A DNA stretch of 64,000 nucleotides, from NCBI RefSeq assembly GCF_016862375.1, contig NZ_BOMV01000064.1:33588-97587 (forward strand). Reading direction: 5' to 3'. The notes beneath the pieces were generated by a model. The model worked only from the letters and a program-made list of their open reading frames with translations. It was not told the DNA's origin and did not search any database. Made by a program: the position numbers and the translations under genes. Source of the DNA: Paractinoplanes rishiriensis (lineage in GTDB: Bacteria > Actinomycetota > Actinomycetes > Mycobacteriales > Micromonosporaceae). Shown in pieces: positions 14,966-23,318 of this stretch (its first letter is position 1; each line of letters opens with the position of its first letter).

Positions 14966-15871
14966 GTGGACGCCATCAATCTCACCGGTACGGTGGCCGT
15001 TGTCACCGGCAGCGGGCGAGGGCTCGGACTCGCGTACGGGAAAGCCTTGGGAAAAGCCGGCGCCTCGGTGGTGGTCAACGACGTCGACCCGGCGGCGGTG
15101 GACGAGGCGGTCGGTGCGATCCGCGCGGCCGGTGGGCAGGCGGTCGGCGTGGCCGCGGCGGTGGGCAGCAGCGAGACGGCGGAACTGCTGGTCGACACCG
15201 CGGTGCGGTCCTTCGGGCGGCTCGACGTCATGGTCACCAATGCCGGCATCCTGCGCGACCGGGTGCTGTGGAAGATGACCGACGACGACTTCGACGACGT
15301 CGTCCGCGTGCATCTGCGGGGGACGTTCACCTGCGCCCGCGCCGCCGCCATCCGGATGCGGGAACAGGGCGAGGGCGGCCGGCTCGTGCTGGTCGGCTCG
15401 CCGGCCGGGCAGCGCGGCAACTTCGGGCAGACCAACTACGCCGCCGCGAAGGCCGGCATCGCCGCGATGGCGCGTACCTGGGCACTCGAACTGGCCCGCG
15501 CGGACATCATGGTCAACGCCGTGGTGCCGGTGGCGGCGACCGCGATGACGCGTACCATCGCCGCTTTTGCCCCGGCCATCGAGGAGTCCGAACGCACCGG
15601 CGACCCGCTGCCCGACTGGCTGCGGCGGGACGAGGGCCTGGGCACGGCCGACGACGCGGCCGGACTGATCGTCTTCCTGGCGTCGCCGGTCGCGCGGGGC
15701 ATCACCGGGCAGGCCATCGGGGTGGGCGGCGACCGGCTCACGCTGTGGGCGCACCCCCGGGAGAAGGTGGTGGCGTTCGCCAGCGGCGGGTGGAGCGCCG
15801 AGGCGATCGCGGAGCAGTGGGCCGGCGGGGTCGGTGCCGATCCGGAGACGTACGGGATCCCGGCGGGTTAA
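14966..15871 (+). CDS. SDR-family oxidoreductase (3-hydroxyacyl-CoA dehydrogenase-like)
   Basis: 301 aa. The Rossmann motif is TGSGRGLGLAYGKALGKAG, followed by NAGIL, and the catalytic Ser-Tyr-Lys set is seen in LVGSPAGQRGN and NYAAAKAG. The length (about 300 rather than 250) and the C-terminal tail (TYGIPAG) resemble the acyl-CoA dehydrogenase-type SDRs related to the dehydrogenase half of peroxisomal multifunctional enzyme. It is probably an NAD(P)-dependent hydroxyacyl-CoA oxidoreductase in a CoA-ester degradation route, with the MaoC hydratase encoded two genes downstream. The GTG at 14966 lies eight bases after a -10 box, which suggests leaderless translation. The next gene begins directly after its TAA. 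Confidence 0.85.
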   Translation: MDAINLTGTVAVVTGSGRGLGLAYGKALGKAGASVVVNDVDPAAVDEAVGAIRAAGGQAVGVAAAVGSSETAELLVDTAVRSFGRLDVMVTNAGILRDRVLWKMTDDDFDDVVRVHLRGTFTCARAAAIRMREQGEGGRLVLVGSPAGQRGNFGQTNYAAAKAGIAAMARTWALELARADIMVNAVVPVAATAMTRTIAAFAPAIEESERTGDPLPDWLRRDEGLGTADDAAGLIVFLASPVARGITGQAIGVGGDRLTLWAHPREKVVAFASGGWSAEAIAEQWAGGVGADPETYGIPAG

Positions 15872-16756
15872 GTGGATATCGAGGCGCTCGTCGCGATCGA
15901 CGTGCACACCCATGCCGAGGTGGGTGCGGACGGGCACACGTCGCTGAGCCCGGAACTGCTGGCGGCGTCGGAGAAGTACTTCAAGGCGGCCGGGCACCGG
16001 CAGCCGACCGTGCCGGAGATGGCGGCGTACTACCGCGAGCGGCGGATGGCGGCGGTGGTCTTCACGGTCGACGCCGAGCACGTCACCGGCCATCCGCGGA
16101 TCCCGAACGAGGAGGTCGCCGCGAGCTGCGCCGAGCACGCCGACGTGCTGATCCCGTTCGCCAGCATCGATCCGCACCGGGGCCGGGCCGGGGTGCGCGA
16201 GGCGCGTGTACTGGTACGCGAGTACGGCGTACGCGGCTTCAAGTTCCACCCGAGCCTGCAGGGTTTCGCGCCGGACGACCGGCTGGCGTACCCGCTCTAC
16301 GAAGCGATCGAGGAACTCGGCGTGCCCGCGCTGTTCCATACCGGTCAGACCGGGATCGGCGCCGGGCTGCCCGGCGGCGGCGGCATCCGGCTGCGCTACT
16401 CCAACCCGATGCTGGTCGACGACGTGGCGGTGGACTTCCCGGCACTGCGGATCATCCTGGCCCACCCGTCGTTCCCATGGCAGGACGAGGCGCTCGCGGT
16501 CGCCACCCACAAGCCCCACGTGTACATCGATCTGTCCGGCTGGTCGCCGAAATACTTCCCCGCCCCATTGATCCGGTACGCGAACACCCTGCTGCAGGAC
16601 AAGGTGCTGTTCGGGTCGGACTACCCCGTCCTCACCCCCGATCGCTGGCTGGCCGATTTCGACAAGCTCGACATCAAGCCCGAGGTCAAACCCAAAATTC
16701 TCAAGACGAACGCGGCCCGCCTGCTGGGCCTGATCGGGAAGGAGAACCCCGCATGA
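15872..16756 (+). CDS. Amidohydrolase-family protein (ACMSD-like TIM barrel)
   Basis: 294 aa. The metal-binding HxH is in IDVHTHAEVG, a His is in GFKFHPSLQGF, another in LILAHPSFPW-like (IILAHPSFPW), and the final Asp is in VLFGSDYPVL. This set is that of the amidohydrolase 2 family, which includes ACMSD decarboxylase and related hydrolases/decarboxylases of ring-cleavage products. The GTG abuts the SDR stop codon, and the TGA overlaps the MaoC ATG as ATGA, so all three proteins are made from one message. A role in decarboxylating or hydrolysing an intermediate of aromatic or cyclic acid breakdown is inference from the operon. Confidence 0.84.
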   Translation: MDIEALVAIDVHTHAEVGADGHTSLSPELLAASEKYFKAAGHRQPTVPEMAAYYRERRMAAVVFTVDAEHVTGHPRIPNEEVAASCAEHADVLIPFASIDPHRGRAGVREARVLVREYGVRGFKFHPSLQGFAPDDRLAYPLYEAIEELGVPALFHTGQTGIGAGLPGGGGIRLRYSNPMLVDDVAVDFPALRIILAHPSFPWQDEALAVATHKPHVYIDLSGWSPKYFPAPLIRYANTLLQDKVLFGSDYPVLTPDRWLADFDKLDIKPEVKPKILKTNAARLLGLIGKENPA

Positions 16757-17208
16757 TCACCGTCACCGGCCTCGACGGCCTGAAGTCGCTGACCGGCCGG
16801 GACCTCGGCCACAGCTCCTGGCTCGAGATCACCCAGGACCGGGTCAACACGTTCGCCGACGCGACCGGCGACCACCAGTGGATCCACGTCGACGTGGAGC
16901 GAGCCGCGCAGGGCCCGTTCGGCGCCCCGATCGCCCACGGTTACCTCACGTTGTCGCTGGTCATTCCGCTGTTCTCGGAGCTGCTCACGGTCGAGGGCGT
17001 CAAGATGGGCGTGAACTACGGCCTGGAGAGGGTGCGCTTCCCCAGCCCCGTCAAGGTCGGTGCCAAGATCCGCCTGGCCGCCACGGTCGTGTCCGTCGAG
17101 GACGTGCCCGGCAACGGCGTGCAGACCACCCTCGACTTCACGGTCCAGATCGACGGCGCCGACAAACCGGCCTGCGTGGCCCGCCCGATCTACCGCCACT
17201 ATGCCTGA
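16753..17208 (+). CDS. MaoC-like (R)-specific enoyl-CoA hydratase
   Basis: 151 aa, the usual length of single-hotdog MaoC proteins. The hydratase motif is FADATGDHQWIHVD (catalytic Asp and His), followed by APIAHGYLTLSLVIPLF, the oxyanion/core helix region, and a C-terminal RPIYRHY. It should hydrate an enoyl-CoA to the (R)-3-hydroxyacyl-CoA or the reverse, paired with the SDR. It is translationally coupled to the amidohydrolase gene. Its last ten bases overlap, tail to tail, with the convergent sulfotransferase gene. Confidence 0.9.
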   Translation: MITVTGLDGLKSLTGRDLGHSSWLEITQDRVNTFADATGDHQWIHVDVERAAQGPFGAPIAHGYLTLSLVIPLFSELLTVEGVKMGVNYGLERVRFPSPVKVGAKIRLAATVVSVEDVPGNGVQTTLDFTVQIDGADKPACVARPIYRHYA

Positions 17209-18086
17209 CGGACGAGGTGCAGCCACCGCACCAGATCCGCCGGCGCCAGCTCCGCCACGATCCGCTCATACCGGGCGTAATCCGTCGCCCCCAGCAGCTC
17301 CCGCCCCGCCCGTGACCGGCCCTCGCGGAAGAACGCCCGGTTGTCCCGCAGCACCCCCTCCTGGTTGGGGGTCAGCTCGTCGGCCCGCCGCCGCATCTCG
17401 GTGAAAGTCGCCGCCCTGATCAGTTCCGGCCACCGCGACGACGGCACCGAGATGCCCAGCCACTCCGCCAGCGAGCGCATCGTGCCCGCCAGGTCGGTCA
17501 GCATGTCGTCGTAGTGGACCAGGCGGACGTTCGGGAGGTGGCGGCGCTGCCAGGCGTCGGTCAGGTGCATCAGGACGCCCGGCAGCGAGTCCAGGGACTC
17601 GTGCGGATCGCGCGTGTCGTCGACCCAGCCGGCCAGCCACTCCGCCACCGGGGGCCGCGGGCGCGACGGCGACGCGACCGCGGCGGAACCGGTGAGAGCG
17701 CGCAGCCGGTCGCGGTCGATGTTGTCGATCTGGTGGTAGAGCGACACCGCCATGTCCAGCGGGTGCCTCGCCACCACCACGTACGACACCTCGGGCACGA
17801 TCGGTACGCCGTCGAGCGGGGTGTGGGTCTTGATGAAGCGCCGGTGCTGTTGCGCCGCCAGCCGGGCGAACATCTGATCCTGCGGAACGACCAGCCAGTC
17901 GAGCCAGGGCGACAGCTCGGTCAGGCGGGCCGGCAACTGCGGGGTCTGGAAGACGAGCAGCGCGCAGATCATCTGCATCCAGGTGGTGCCGCTCTTGGAC
18001 CGGGTGCTGATCACGACGTCGCCGGGGCGGAGCCGGAAGTCCCGCCAGCGGATGCTGTCCTCGTCCTCGGAGCGGTAGCGGCGCAT
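17199..18086 (-). CDS. Sulfotransferase-domain protein (sulfotransferase 1 type)
   Basis: 295 aa. The PAPS 5'-phosphosulfate-binding loop is ISTRSKSGTTWMQMI; the catalytic His is expected in FIKTHTPLDG; the 3'-phosphate-binding region is VVVARHPLDMAVSLYHQ; and the C-terminal RxGxxxxW-type loop is represented by FREGRSRAGREL. The protein resembles cytosolic-type sulfotransferases that sulfonate small hydroxylated acceptors with PAPS. It is convergent with the MaoC gene and stands 10 bases downstream of the Roadblock-like gene in the same direction, so those two may be cotranscribed. The acceptor is unknown. Confidence 0.86.
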   Translation of the reverse strand: MRRYRSEDEDSIRWRDFRLRPGDVVISTRSKSGTTWMQMICALLVFQTPQLPARLTELSPWLDWLVVPQDQMFARLAAQQHRRFIKTHTPLDGVPIVPEVSYVVVARHPLDMAVSLYHQIDNIDRDRLRALTGSAAVASPSRPRPPVAEWLAGWVDDTRDPHESLDSLPGVLMHLTDAWQRRHLPNVRLVHYDDMLTDLAGTMRSLAEWLGISVPSSRWPELIRAATFTEMRRRADELTPNQEGVLRDNRAFFREGRSRAGRELLGATDYARYERIVAELAPADLVRWLHLVRQA

Positions 18087-18096
18087 TCGGCCGAGC

Positions 18097-18468
18097 CTAG
18101 ACCTCCAGGCGCTGTTCGATCATCCGCAACTGGTGCCGGGCCAGGGCCAGGTTCGCCCGGTCCCGGTGCAGTGCCAGGTAGATGAACAGCCCGTGGCCGG
18201 CCGGACCGGCGACCGGGCGGATCAGGTGGTACTGGCTGCCGAGCGTGACCAGGATGTCCTCGATCTTCTCGCGCAGGCCCAGCAGGTCCATGGTGCGCAG
18301 CTTGGCCCGCAGCACCTCGGTGTTGGCGGCCGCGGCCACGGTGATGTCGAAGCCGTGCCCGCCGCCCACGGTCCCCAGCGCCATGCCGCTGGTGTGGTCG
18401 ACGACCGCGGCCGCGATCGCGCCGTCCACCTGAAGTGCGTCCTTGAGTGCCACATCCATCTCAGCCAT
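18097..18468 (-). CDS. Roadblock/LC7-like protein
   Basis: 123 aa starting MAEMDVALKDALQVDGAIAA. The body (VVDHTSGMALGTVGGG, AANTEVLRAKLRTMDLLGL, IEDILVTLGSQYHLIRP, GLFIYLALHRDRANLALARH) matches the small Roadblock-like proteins found widely in Streptomyces and relatives, where such proteins act with small GTPases or as regulatory dimers. The frame remains open to 18588, but those codons do not look like protein. It is divergent from the ArsR-type gene. Specific partner unknown; no conservon GTPase is in the window. Confidence 0.7.
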   Translation of the reverse strand: MAEMDVALKDALQVDGAIAAAVVDHTSGMALGTVGGGHGFDITVAAAANTEVLRAKLRTMDLLGLREKIEDILVTLGSQYHLIRPVAGPAGHGLFIYLALHRDRANLALARHQLRMIEQRLEV

Positions 18469-18598
18469 GCATCGAGGATGTTCCGTGCGGGCCGCACCGG
18501 ATCGGACCGGCTGTCCGACGTGGCCATCATCGATCGGGAAAGGCTGAGGGCAGTACGAGGTCAATTGCCGAAGTTCGCAAGTCTGCAAAGGCGGAAAC

Positions 18599-18949
18599 GT
18601 GACAGCAGTCCCGCTCTATCAGGCGAAGGCCGAGATGTTCCGGTTGCTCGGCCATCCGATCCGGATCCGGGTGCTGGAACTGCTCCAGGCCGGCCCGCGC
18701 CCGGTGCGCGAGCTGCTCGTCGAGATCGACGTCGAACCGTCGAACCTGTCCCAACAGCTCGCGCAACTGCGGCGGGCCGGCGTGGTGCGGTCCTACCGGG
18801 AGAACGGCCTGGTCGTGTACGCGCTGAGCACACCCGCGGTGGCCGACCTGCTGGCGGCCGGCCGGCGGATCCTGCGCGAGGTGGTGTCGCAGTTGCACCC
18901 GGCCGAGCCGCTCACTCAGGCCCCGGCCGCGTCCAACCGGGCCAGCTGA
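18599..18949 (+). CDS. ArsR/SmtB-family winged-helix regulator
   Basis: 116 aa. YQAKAEMFRLLGHPIRIRVLELLQAGPRPVRELLVEI followed by EPSNLSQQLAQLRRAGVVRSYRENGLVVYAL is a complete ArsR-type winged helix with recognition helix and wing. There are no clustered Cys ligands, so it is probably not a classical metal sensor; many such short proteins respond to other signals. The GTG start follows AAAGGCGGAAAC. Its last 34 bases overlap, tail to tail, with the aldo/keto reductase gene. Confidence 0.88.
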   Translation: MTAVPLYQAKAEMFRLLGHPIRIRVLELLQAGPRPVRELLVEIDVEPSNLSQQLAQLRRAGVVRSYRENGLVVYALSTPAVADLLAAGRRILREVVSQLHPAEPLTQAPAASNRAS

Positions 18950-19920
18950 TCCTCGCCGAGCTTCACGTCCAGCGCCGGGATCAGGTTTTCGAACTGCTCC
19001 CGGGTCCGCGGCCCGATCAGCGGCAGCACCCGCGGCGACGTCTGGTGCAGCAGCCAGGCCAGCACAAGCTGGTTGGGCGTGACGCCGGCCTCGGCCGCGA
19101 CGGCGGTGACCGCCGCGATCCGGGCGTCGGTGTCGGCCCCCGCGTACGACTCCATCATCCAGTGCTCGGCCCGCCGCCGCGCGTCGTCGTAGACGCCCTT
19201 GAGGATCGGCGAGTAGGCCACCAGCGTCTGGTCGTCGTTGTCCCGCAGGTAGTCGAGCTGCTCCGGCCCCACGATCGACGCGTGGTCCAGCCCGCCCCGG
19301 GGCCGCAGGTAGCTGTGCTGCTGCTGCACCGCCACCGGCACCGGCCACCCGTTGCGCTCGCACAGCCCGCGGATCCGCTCCAGCCGCCAGGTCCGCACGT
19401 TCGACCACCCGAGGTAGCGCACCTTGCCGGCCTGCACGAATCCGGCCAGCGTCTCGAGCGTCTCCGCCAGCGGCGTGCTCCGGTCGTCGACGTGGATGTA
19501 GTACAGGTCGATGTGGTCGGTGCCGAGCCGCCGCAGACTGCCGTCCAGCGCGGCCCGCAGCGTCGCGGCCCCCGCGCCCGCGAACGTCCGCCGCGCCAGC
19601 TCCCAGTCCGGCGTCCCGTCCGCCGCCCACAGCTCGGGGGAGTGCACCGGCAGCGCACTGCCCTTGGTCGCCAGGAACACCCGCTCCCGCCTACCTCGCA
19701 GCCACCGCCCGAGCAACTCCTCGCTCTCGCCGCCCCGGCTGCCCGGCCGCGCCCACCACTCGTAACAGTCGGCGGTGTCGATGAACGACCCGCCGATCTC
19801 CAGATACCGATCCAGGATTCCGGCGGACTCCCGCTCGCCGGTGGCGTTGCCCATCTGCATCGCCCCGAGCGCGAGCTGCGACACCTGCTGGCCGGTCCGG
19901 CCCAATTCGATCGTCTGCAT
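18916..19920 (-). CDS. Aldo/keto reductase
   Basis: 334 aa. The AKR signature set is present: MQTIELGRTGQQVSQLALGAMQMG, catalytic Asp and Tyr in FIDTADCYEWW, Lys in FLATKGSAL, His in IDLYYIHVDD, then GWSNV and the NADP-binding AYSPILKGVY and IGPRTREQFE. It reduces carbonyls with NADPH in the cytoplasm; the substrate is not evident. The ATG at 19920 sits about two bases after the expected start point of a MerR-type promoter, so the mRNA is nearly leaderless and inducible by a MerR-family activator that is not encoded next to it. Confidence 0.9.
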   Translation of the reverse strand: MQTIELGRTGQQVSQLALGAMQMGNATGERESAGILDRYLEIGGSFIDTADCYEWWARPGSRGGESEELLGRWLRGRRERVFLATKGSALPVHSPELWAADGTPDWELARRTFAGAGAATLRAALDGSLRRLGTDHIDLYYIHVDDRSTPLAETLETLAGFVQAGKVRYLGWSNVRTWRLERIRGLCERNGWPVPVAVQQQHSYLRPRGGLDHASIVGPEQLDYLRDNDDQTLVAYSPILKGVYDDARRRAEHWMMESYAGADTDARIAAVTAVAAEAGVTPNQLVLAWLLHQTSPRVLPLIGPRTREQFENLIPALDVKLGEDQLARLDAAGA

Positions 19921-19928
19921 GGTTCCGG

Positions 19929-19959
19929 ACGCTATGACCTGGAGCGCACTCCAGGTCAA
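19929..19959 (-). promoter_or_regulatory. MerR-type promoter with 19-bp spacer and perfect dyad
   Basis: On the minus strand TTGACC is followed by 19 bases and TAGCGT. Inside the spacer GACCTGGAG-N4-CTCCAGGTC (19936-19957) is a perfect 9-bp inverted repeat. A 19-bp spacer filled by a dyad is the hallmark of MerR-activated promoters. No MerR gene lies within the window. Confidence 0.75.
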
Positions 19960-20113
19960 CGCCACAATGCGGAGGTACGCGACGGCCCCAGTCCCGTGGC
20001 GCACGGCCGGCTGGGTGCCACGCACGCTCCGCGCCCAGCCGCCGGGCTGTCCCGACCCCTCCGCCGCTGCCGAACCCCGGACGAGAATAAGCGCAATCAT
20101 TCATATTACTAAG

Positions 20114-20863
20114 ATGCGAAATATCCGGACTAGTAGTGTGGTGGCGGCAGTCGTGCTGGCCGTTGCTACGTCGTCGTTGCCGGCCGCGGCCCGCACTACC
20201 GGGAGCGCGCCCGTCCTGATCGCCGGGCCGTCGTCGGCAGCCGGAGGCCAGCCGGTCCCGGCCGTTGGACCGTCGTCACCCGGGCGCCGGCCGCCGACTG
20301 CCGTGGCTCCGACTGCCGTGGCTCCGCCGCCCACCGCCGCCCGCCTCCGGGCCGCGCTGCTCACTGCCGCCGACCTGCCCGGCTACGGCTTCGACGATCC
20401 GATCGAGCACTCGTACGGTGTCGGCGACTTCGCCGACATCTGCGCCACCCTGCGCGGCAAGCCCGCGGCCGGGGCGAAGGTGCCCACCGCCCAAGTGGCT
20501 TTGCTCCGCAGCAAGACCGGCTGGCCCATCGTCGAGATTCTGGCTGCAACGGGTTCCAATAAGGCCCTGACCATGGTGGCCGGGATCGCGGAGGCACCGC
20601 GGAAATGTCCGGCCATGGCCCTCGGCGAGCTCGGGAATCCGTCGGTGACCCGGGTCGAGGTCCGGACCCTGGAGGTGCCGCGGGTCGGCGACGCCGCAGC
20701 CGGCCTGCGGGCGACGTACGACGGCGCGGGCGGCGCCACCGAACTCGTCGCGTTCGCGCACGGGGATGTCTTCGCCGTCATCGCGGGGATGAGCAACCTC
20801 GAACCGGCGGAGAGGACCCGGATCGTCGAGAAGGCCGCGAGCAAGCTGAAGCCGGCCCGGTAA
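20114..20863 (+). CDS. Secreted protein, PknH-like sensor-domain type
   Basis: 249 aa from ATG 20114. A Sec signal peptide is clear (RNIRTSSVVAAVVLAVATSS ending near ALPAAA-type cleavage at about residue 25). A Pro/Ser-rich spacer with a duplicated PTAVAPTAVAP stretch leads to a globular domain of about 180 residues (AALLTAADLPGYGFDDP, two Cys in DICATL and KCPAM, then FAHGDVFAVIAGM). This resembles the extracellular sensor domains of the PknH type found as free secreted proteins in actinomycetes; the match is by impression, not by a strict motif. The AT-rich TCATTCATATTACTAAG just upstream probably holds the promoter, with little or no leader. Confidence 0.6.
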   Translation: MRNIRTSSVVAAVVLAVATSSLPAAARTTGSAPVLIAGPSSAAGGQPVPAVGPSSPGRRPPTAVAPTAVAPPPTAARLRAALLTAADLPGYGFDDPIEHSYGVGDFADICATLRGKPAAGAKVPTAQVALLRSKTGWPIVEILAATGSNKALTMVAGIAEAPRKCPAMALGELGNPSVTRVEVRTLEVPRVGDAAAGLRATYDGAGGATELVAFAHGDVFAVIAGMSNLEPAERTRIVEKAASKLKPAR

Positions 20864-20867
20864 AAGA

Positions 20868-20907
20868 CGGCCGGCCGGAGCGCCGCGTGGGCTGCTCCGG
20901 CCGGCCG
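20868..20907. terminator. Bidirectional terminator hairpin between convergent genes
   Basis: CGGCCGGCCGGAGC (20868-20881) and GCTCCGGCCGGCCG (20894-20907) form a perfect 14-bp stem with a 12-base loop, placed in the 51-base gap between two convergent genes. Confidence 0.8.
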
Positions 20908-20914
20908 GGGTGGA

Positions 20915-23119
20915 TCAGGAAGCGGTGCAGCTCAGCTGCGGAGTGCTGGCCGCGCCCGTTCCGATGAAACCGAAGGTGGTGCGCCCGCCCGCGGTCAGCG
21001 AACCGTTCCAGGCCGCGTTGCTGGCCGTCGCGGTGCTGCCGCTGGTGGTCACGTTCGCGCCCCAGGACTGGGACACGCCCTGACCGGAGGCCAGCGGCCA
21101 GCTGACCGTCCAGCCGTTCACCGGCGCGGTGCCGGCGGTGATCGTGACCTCGCCCTGGAAGCCACCCTGCCAGGTGCCGGTGACCGCGAGCGTGGCCGAG
21201 CACGGCGCACCCGAGGGCGGCGCGGTGGTCGGCGGCGCGGTCGTCGGAGCCGTGGTCGGTGCGGTGGTGGGGGCCGTGGTCGGAGCGGTGGTCGGCGGCG
21301 TGGTCGGGGCCGTCGTGGGCGGTGTGGTCGGCGCCGTGGTCGGGTTCGGGGTCGGCGTGTCGCCGCCCGTCACCGCCACCTCGGCGTCGGTGAACCGCTG
21401 GTAGGCCGGGTTGATGTCGGTCTCGCCGGCCCGGCCGTCGCAGTTGCGGTTCGTGGTGAACAGCAGGTACGTGCCGGACGAGCAGGCGATGCCCATCTCG
21501 GCGTCGCCGCCGACCACCACGTTGCCGGACAGGTTGGCGCCGCCCTGGATCAGGGCGTTGTCCTTGACGACCGCGTTACCGCGGACCGTGGCGCCGGAGT
21601 TCACCCAGGCCAGGCCCTCGATGCGGGCGTTCTCGCTGACCGTGCTGTTGCCGTAGACGGCCGCGCGCGGGCCGACGTACGCCGACGCGGACACGTTGGC
21701 GCTGTTGGACACCCAGCCGCCGCCGTTGGAGTGCCAGCGGCCGCCGACCGGAGTGGGCTTGACGTAGCCGGGCTCGTACCCGGACGGGACGCCGCCGCTG
21801 ATGCCGAACTCGTACGGGTACCGGTAGTTCTTGGTGTACCCGTCGAGGAACCCGTACTTGTGCACGTTCGTCGACGGTGCGCCCACCACGACCAGGTAGA
21901 CCTCTTCACCGGCCTGGGTCTGGAACGAGATCTGCGAGTCGGCCGAGGTGTAGACCGGGCCGTACCGAGGGGTGCCGTTGCGCACGCCCACGAAGCCGTA
22001 GCTCCAGCCGGAACCCGCGGCGCTGTTCACGTGGCCCTTGAAGTGCAGCCGGATCGTGCCGCCCGAGGTGCTCGGGACCAGCTTGATCTTGTTGTAGCCG
22101 TAGTCGGACGGGGCCAGGGCGTCCGGCACCGCGTAGTGGCCGGCGGCCTGGTTCACGGCGTCGACCGCGATGCCGTTGTACGCCCGGATGAACTGCCCGC
22201 CGTACATGTTGTTGATGAACGGCATGAAGCTCGACCGGTTGCTGTAGTCGTACGTGACCTGCTTCTGGGCGTATTCGGCCATCTGCTGGTTGAACTGCTC
22301 CTGGGAGAGCCCGGCCAGCCGCTTGTACGTCTCCAGCGGGTGCTCGGTGTTGCGGGCCTCGTTCCACATCCGGTTGAAGATGCCGATGCCGCCGTTCTTG
22401 TCCACCAGGTACTGGATCAGCATCCAGGCGCCGTAGTGGTGCCGGCTCGACGAGTACGCCAGGTTCTCCGTGCGCAGGAACCGGGTCAGGTCACCGGCGC
22501 CGCCGTTCGGGTAGACCTGCATCGACATGAACTCGGCGCTGGCCTCCCAGAAGGTGCCGGCCGACGCGTGCGTGAAGCCCAGACCGGACTTGCCGAGCCA
22601 GGCCAGGTTCTGGAACACGTGCCCCAACTCGTGCGCGAGACCCCAGGAGCCGGGCGCGGCCGCGGCGGGCGCGATGTTGATCACGCCGATCCGGCCCTCG
22701 GCGCTGCCGCCGGTGGCCCAGGCGTTGAGCGCCTCGCGGTTCCAGGTCTGGGTGACGATGACGACGATCTTGTGCTGGGCGAGCGCGCCGGCCTCGGGCG
22801 TGAACTTCATCGTGTTCACGTAGTACGAGTACAGCGTCTCCAACTGGGACAGGATGTTGTCCGGGTTGAAGTTGTACGGCGACGGCGCGGACGTGGGGGT
22901 CGTGCCGGACTTCTCACCCCAGAGCAGGATGAAGTTCGCCGATTCCTTCGTGCGGTTCTGAGCCCACGGCACCTCACCGGTGCTCTGCCAGGACGCGGGG
23001 ATGTAGACGGTTTTGGCGTCGGCAAATGCCTTGGGCAGACCGATGCTGAGGGCGGCACCGAGCACCATGGCCAGCACGGACGCCAGGAGCAGGCGACGGG
23101 TGCGCTTGCGGGTGGACAT
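20915..23119 (-). CDS. Secreted DUF6055-type zincin-like protein with CBM2
   Basis: 734 aa from ATG 23119, preceded by AAGGATC. After a Sec signal peptide (TRRLLLASVLAMVLGAALSI), the long N-terminal domain (about 40-470) carries SWGLAHELGHVFQNLAWLG, an HExxH-type zinc-binding helix, and a downstream Glu in FWEASAEFMSMQVYP, as in the DUF6055/Svx-like family of secreted putative metalloproteins. A middle part (about 490-590) shows hexapeptide-like repeats (ANVSASAYVGPRAAVYGNS, NARIEGLAWVNSG) suggestive of a left-handed beta-helix. A Thr/Pro linker (PTTAPTTPPTTAPT) precedes a C-terminal CBM2 (CSATLAVTGTWQGGFQGEV to PQLSCTAS) that should bind cellulose or chitin. Probably an extracellular enzyme acting on plant or microbial surface material. 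Confidence 0.83.
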   Translation of the reverse strand: MSTRKRTRRLLLASVLAMVLGAALSIGLPKAFADAKTVYIPASWQSTGEVPWAQNRTKESANFILLWGEKSGTTPTSAPSPYNFNPDNILSQLETLYSYYVNTMKFTPEAGALAQHKIVVIVTQTWNREALNAWATGGSAEGRIGVINIAPAAAAPGSWGLAHELGHVFQNLAWLGKSGLGFTHASAGTFWEASAEFMSMQVYPNGGAGDLTRFLRTENLAYSSSRHHYGAWMLIQYLVDKNGGIGIFNRMWNEARNTEHPLETYKRLAGLSQEQFNQQMAEYAQKQVTYDYSNRSSFMPFINNMYGGQFIRAYNGIAVDAVNQAAGHYAVPDALAPSDYGYNKIKLVPSTSGGTIRLHFKGHVNSAAGSGWSYGFVGVRNGTPRYGPVYTSADSQISFQTQAGEEVYLVVVGAPSTNVHKYGFLDGYTKNYRYPYEFGISGGVPSGYEPGYVKPTPVGGRWHSNGGGWVSNSANVSASAYVGPRAAVYGNSTVSENARIEGLAWVNSGATVRGNAVVKDNALIQGGANLSGNVVVGGDAEMGIACSSGTYLLFTTNRNCDGRAGETDINPAYQRFTDAEVAVTGGDTPTPNPTTAPTTPPTTAPTTPPTTAPTTAPTTAPTTAPTTAPPTTAPPSGAPCSATLAVTGTWQGGFQGEVTITAGTAPVNGWTVSWPLASGQGVSQSWGANVTTSGSTATASNAAWNGSLTAGGRTTFGFIGTGAASTPQLSCTAS
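21222..21350. repeat. Degenerate tandem repeat encoding the Thr/Pro linker
   Basis: Short units of the type GGTGGTCGGNGCNGT repeat with variation; they encode the TTAPTTPPTTAPT linker between catalytic part and CBM2 of the overlapping gene. Confidence 0.8.
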
Positions 23120-23318
23120 GTGGGGGATCCTTCGTCGTGGGGACGCCTCGCGACGGTCCGGCCGGTCCGGGTGCACAGTCGCTACCACCGGCGGCTCACC
23201 GTCCGGCGGCGCTGACTTCCCACCAAGTCACCGTCGCGTGCCACCCACGCCCGGCCAATTTCGTCACGTGGCCGCGTGGTCGAAGGTCATCATTGTTACC
23301 GCCGGGCAACGCGTCAAG

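Noticed and set aside
21222..21350. Possible CRISPR-like or satellite array
   Set aside because: Units are short, irregular and in frame, encoding a Thr/Pro linker; there are no spacers.
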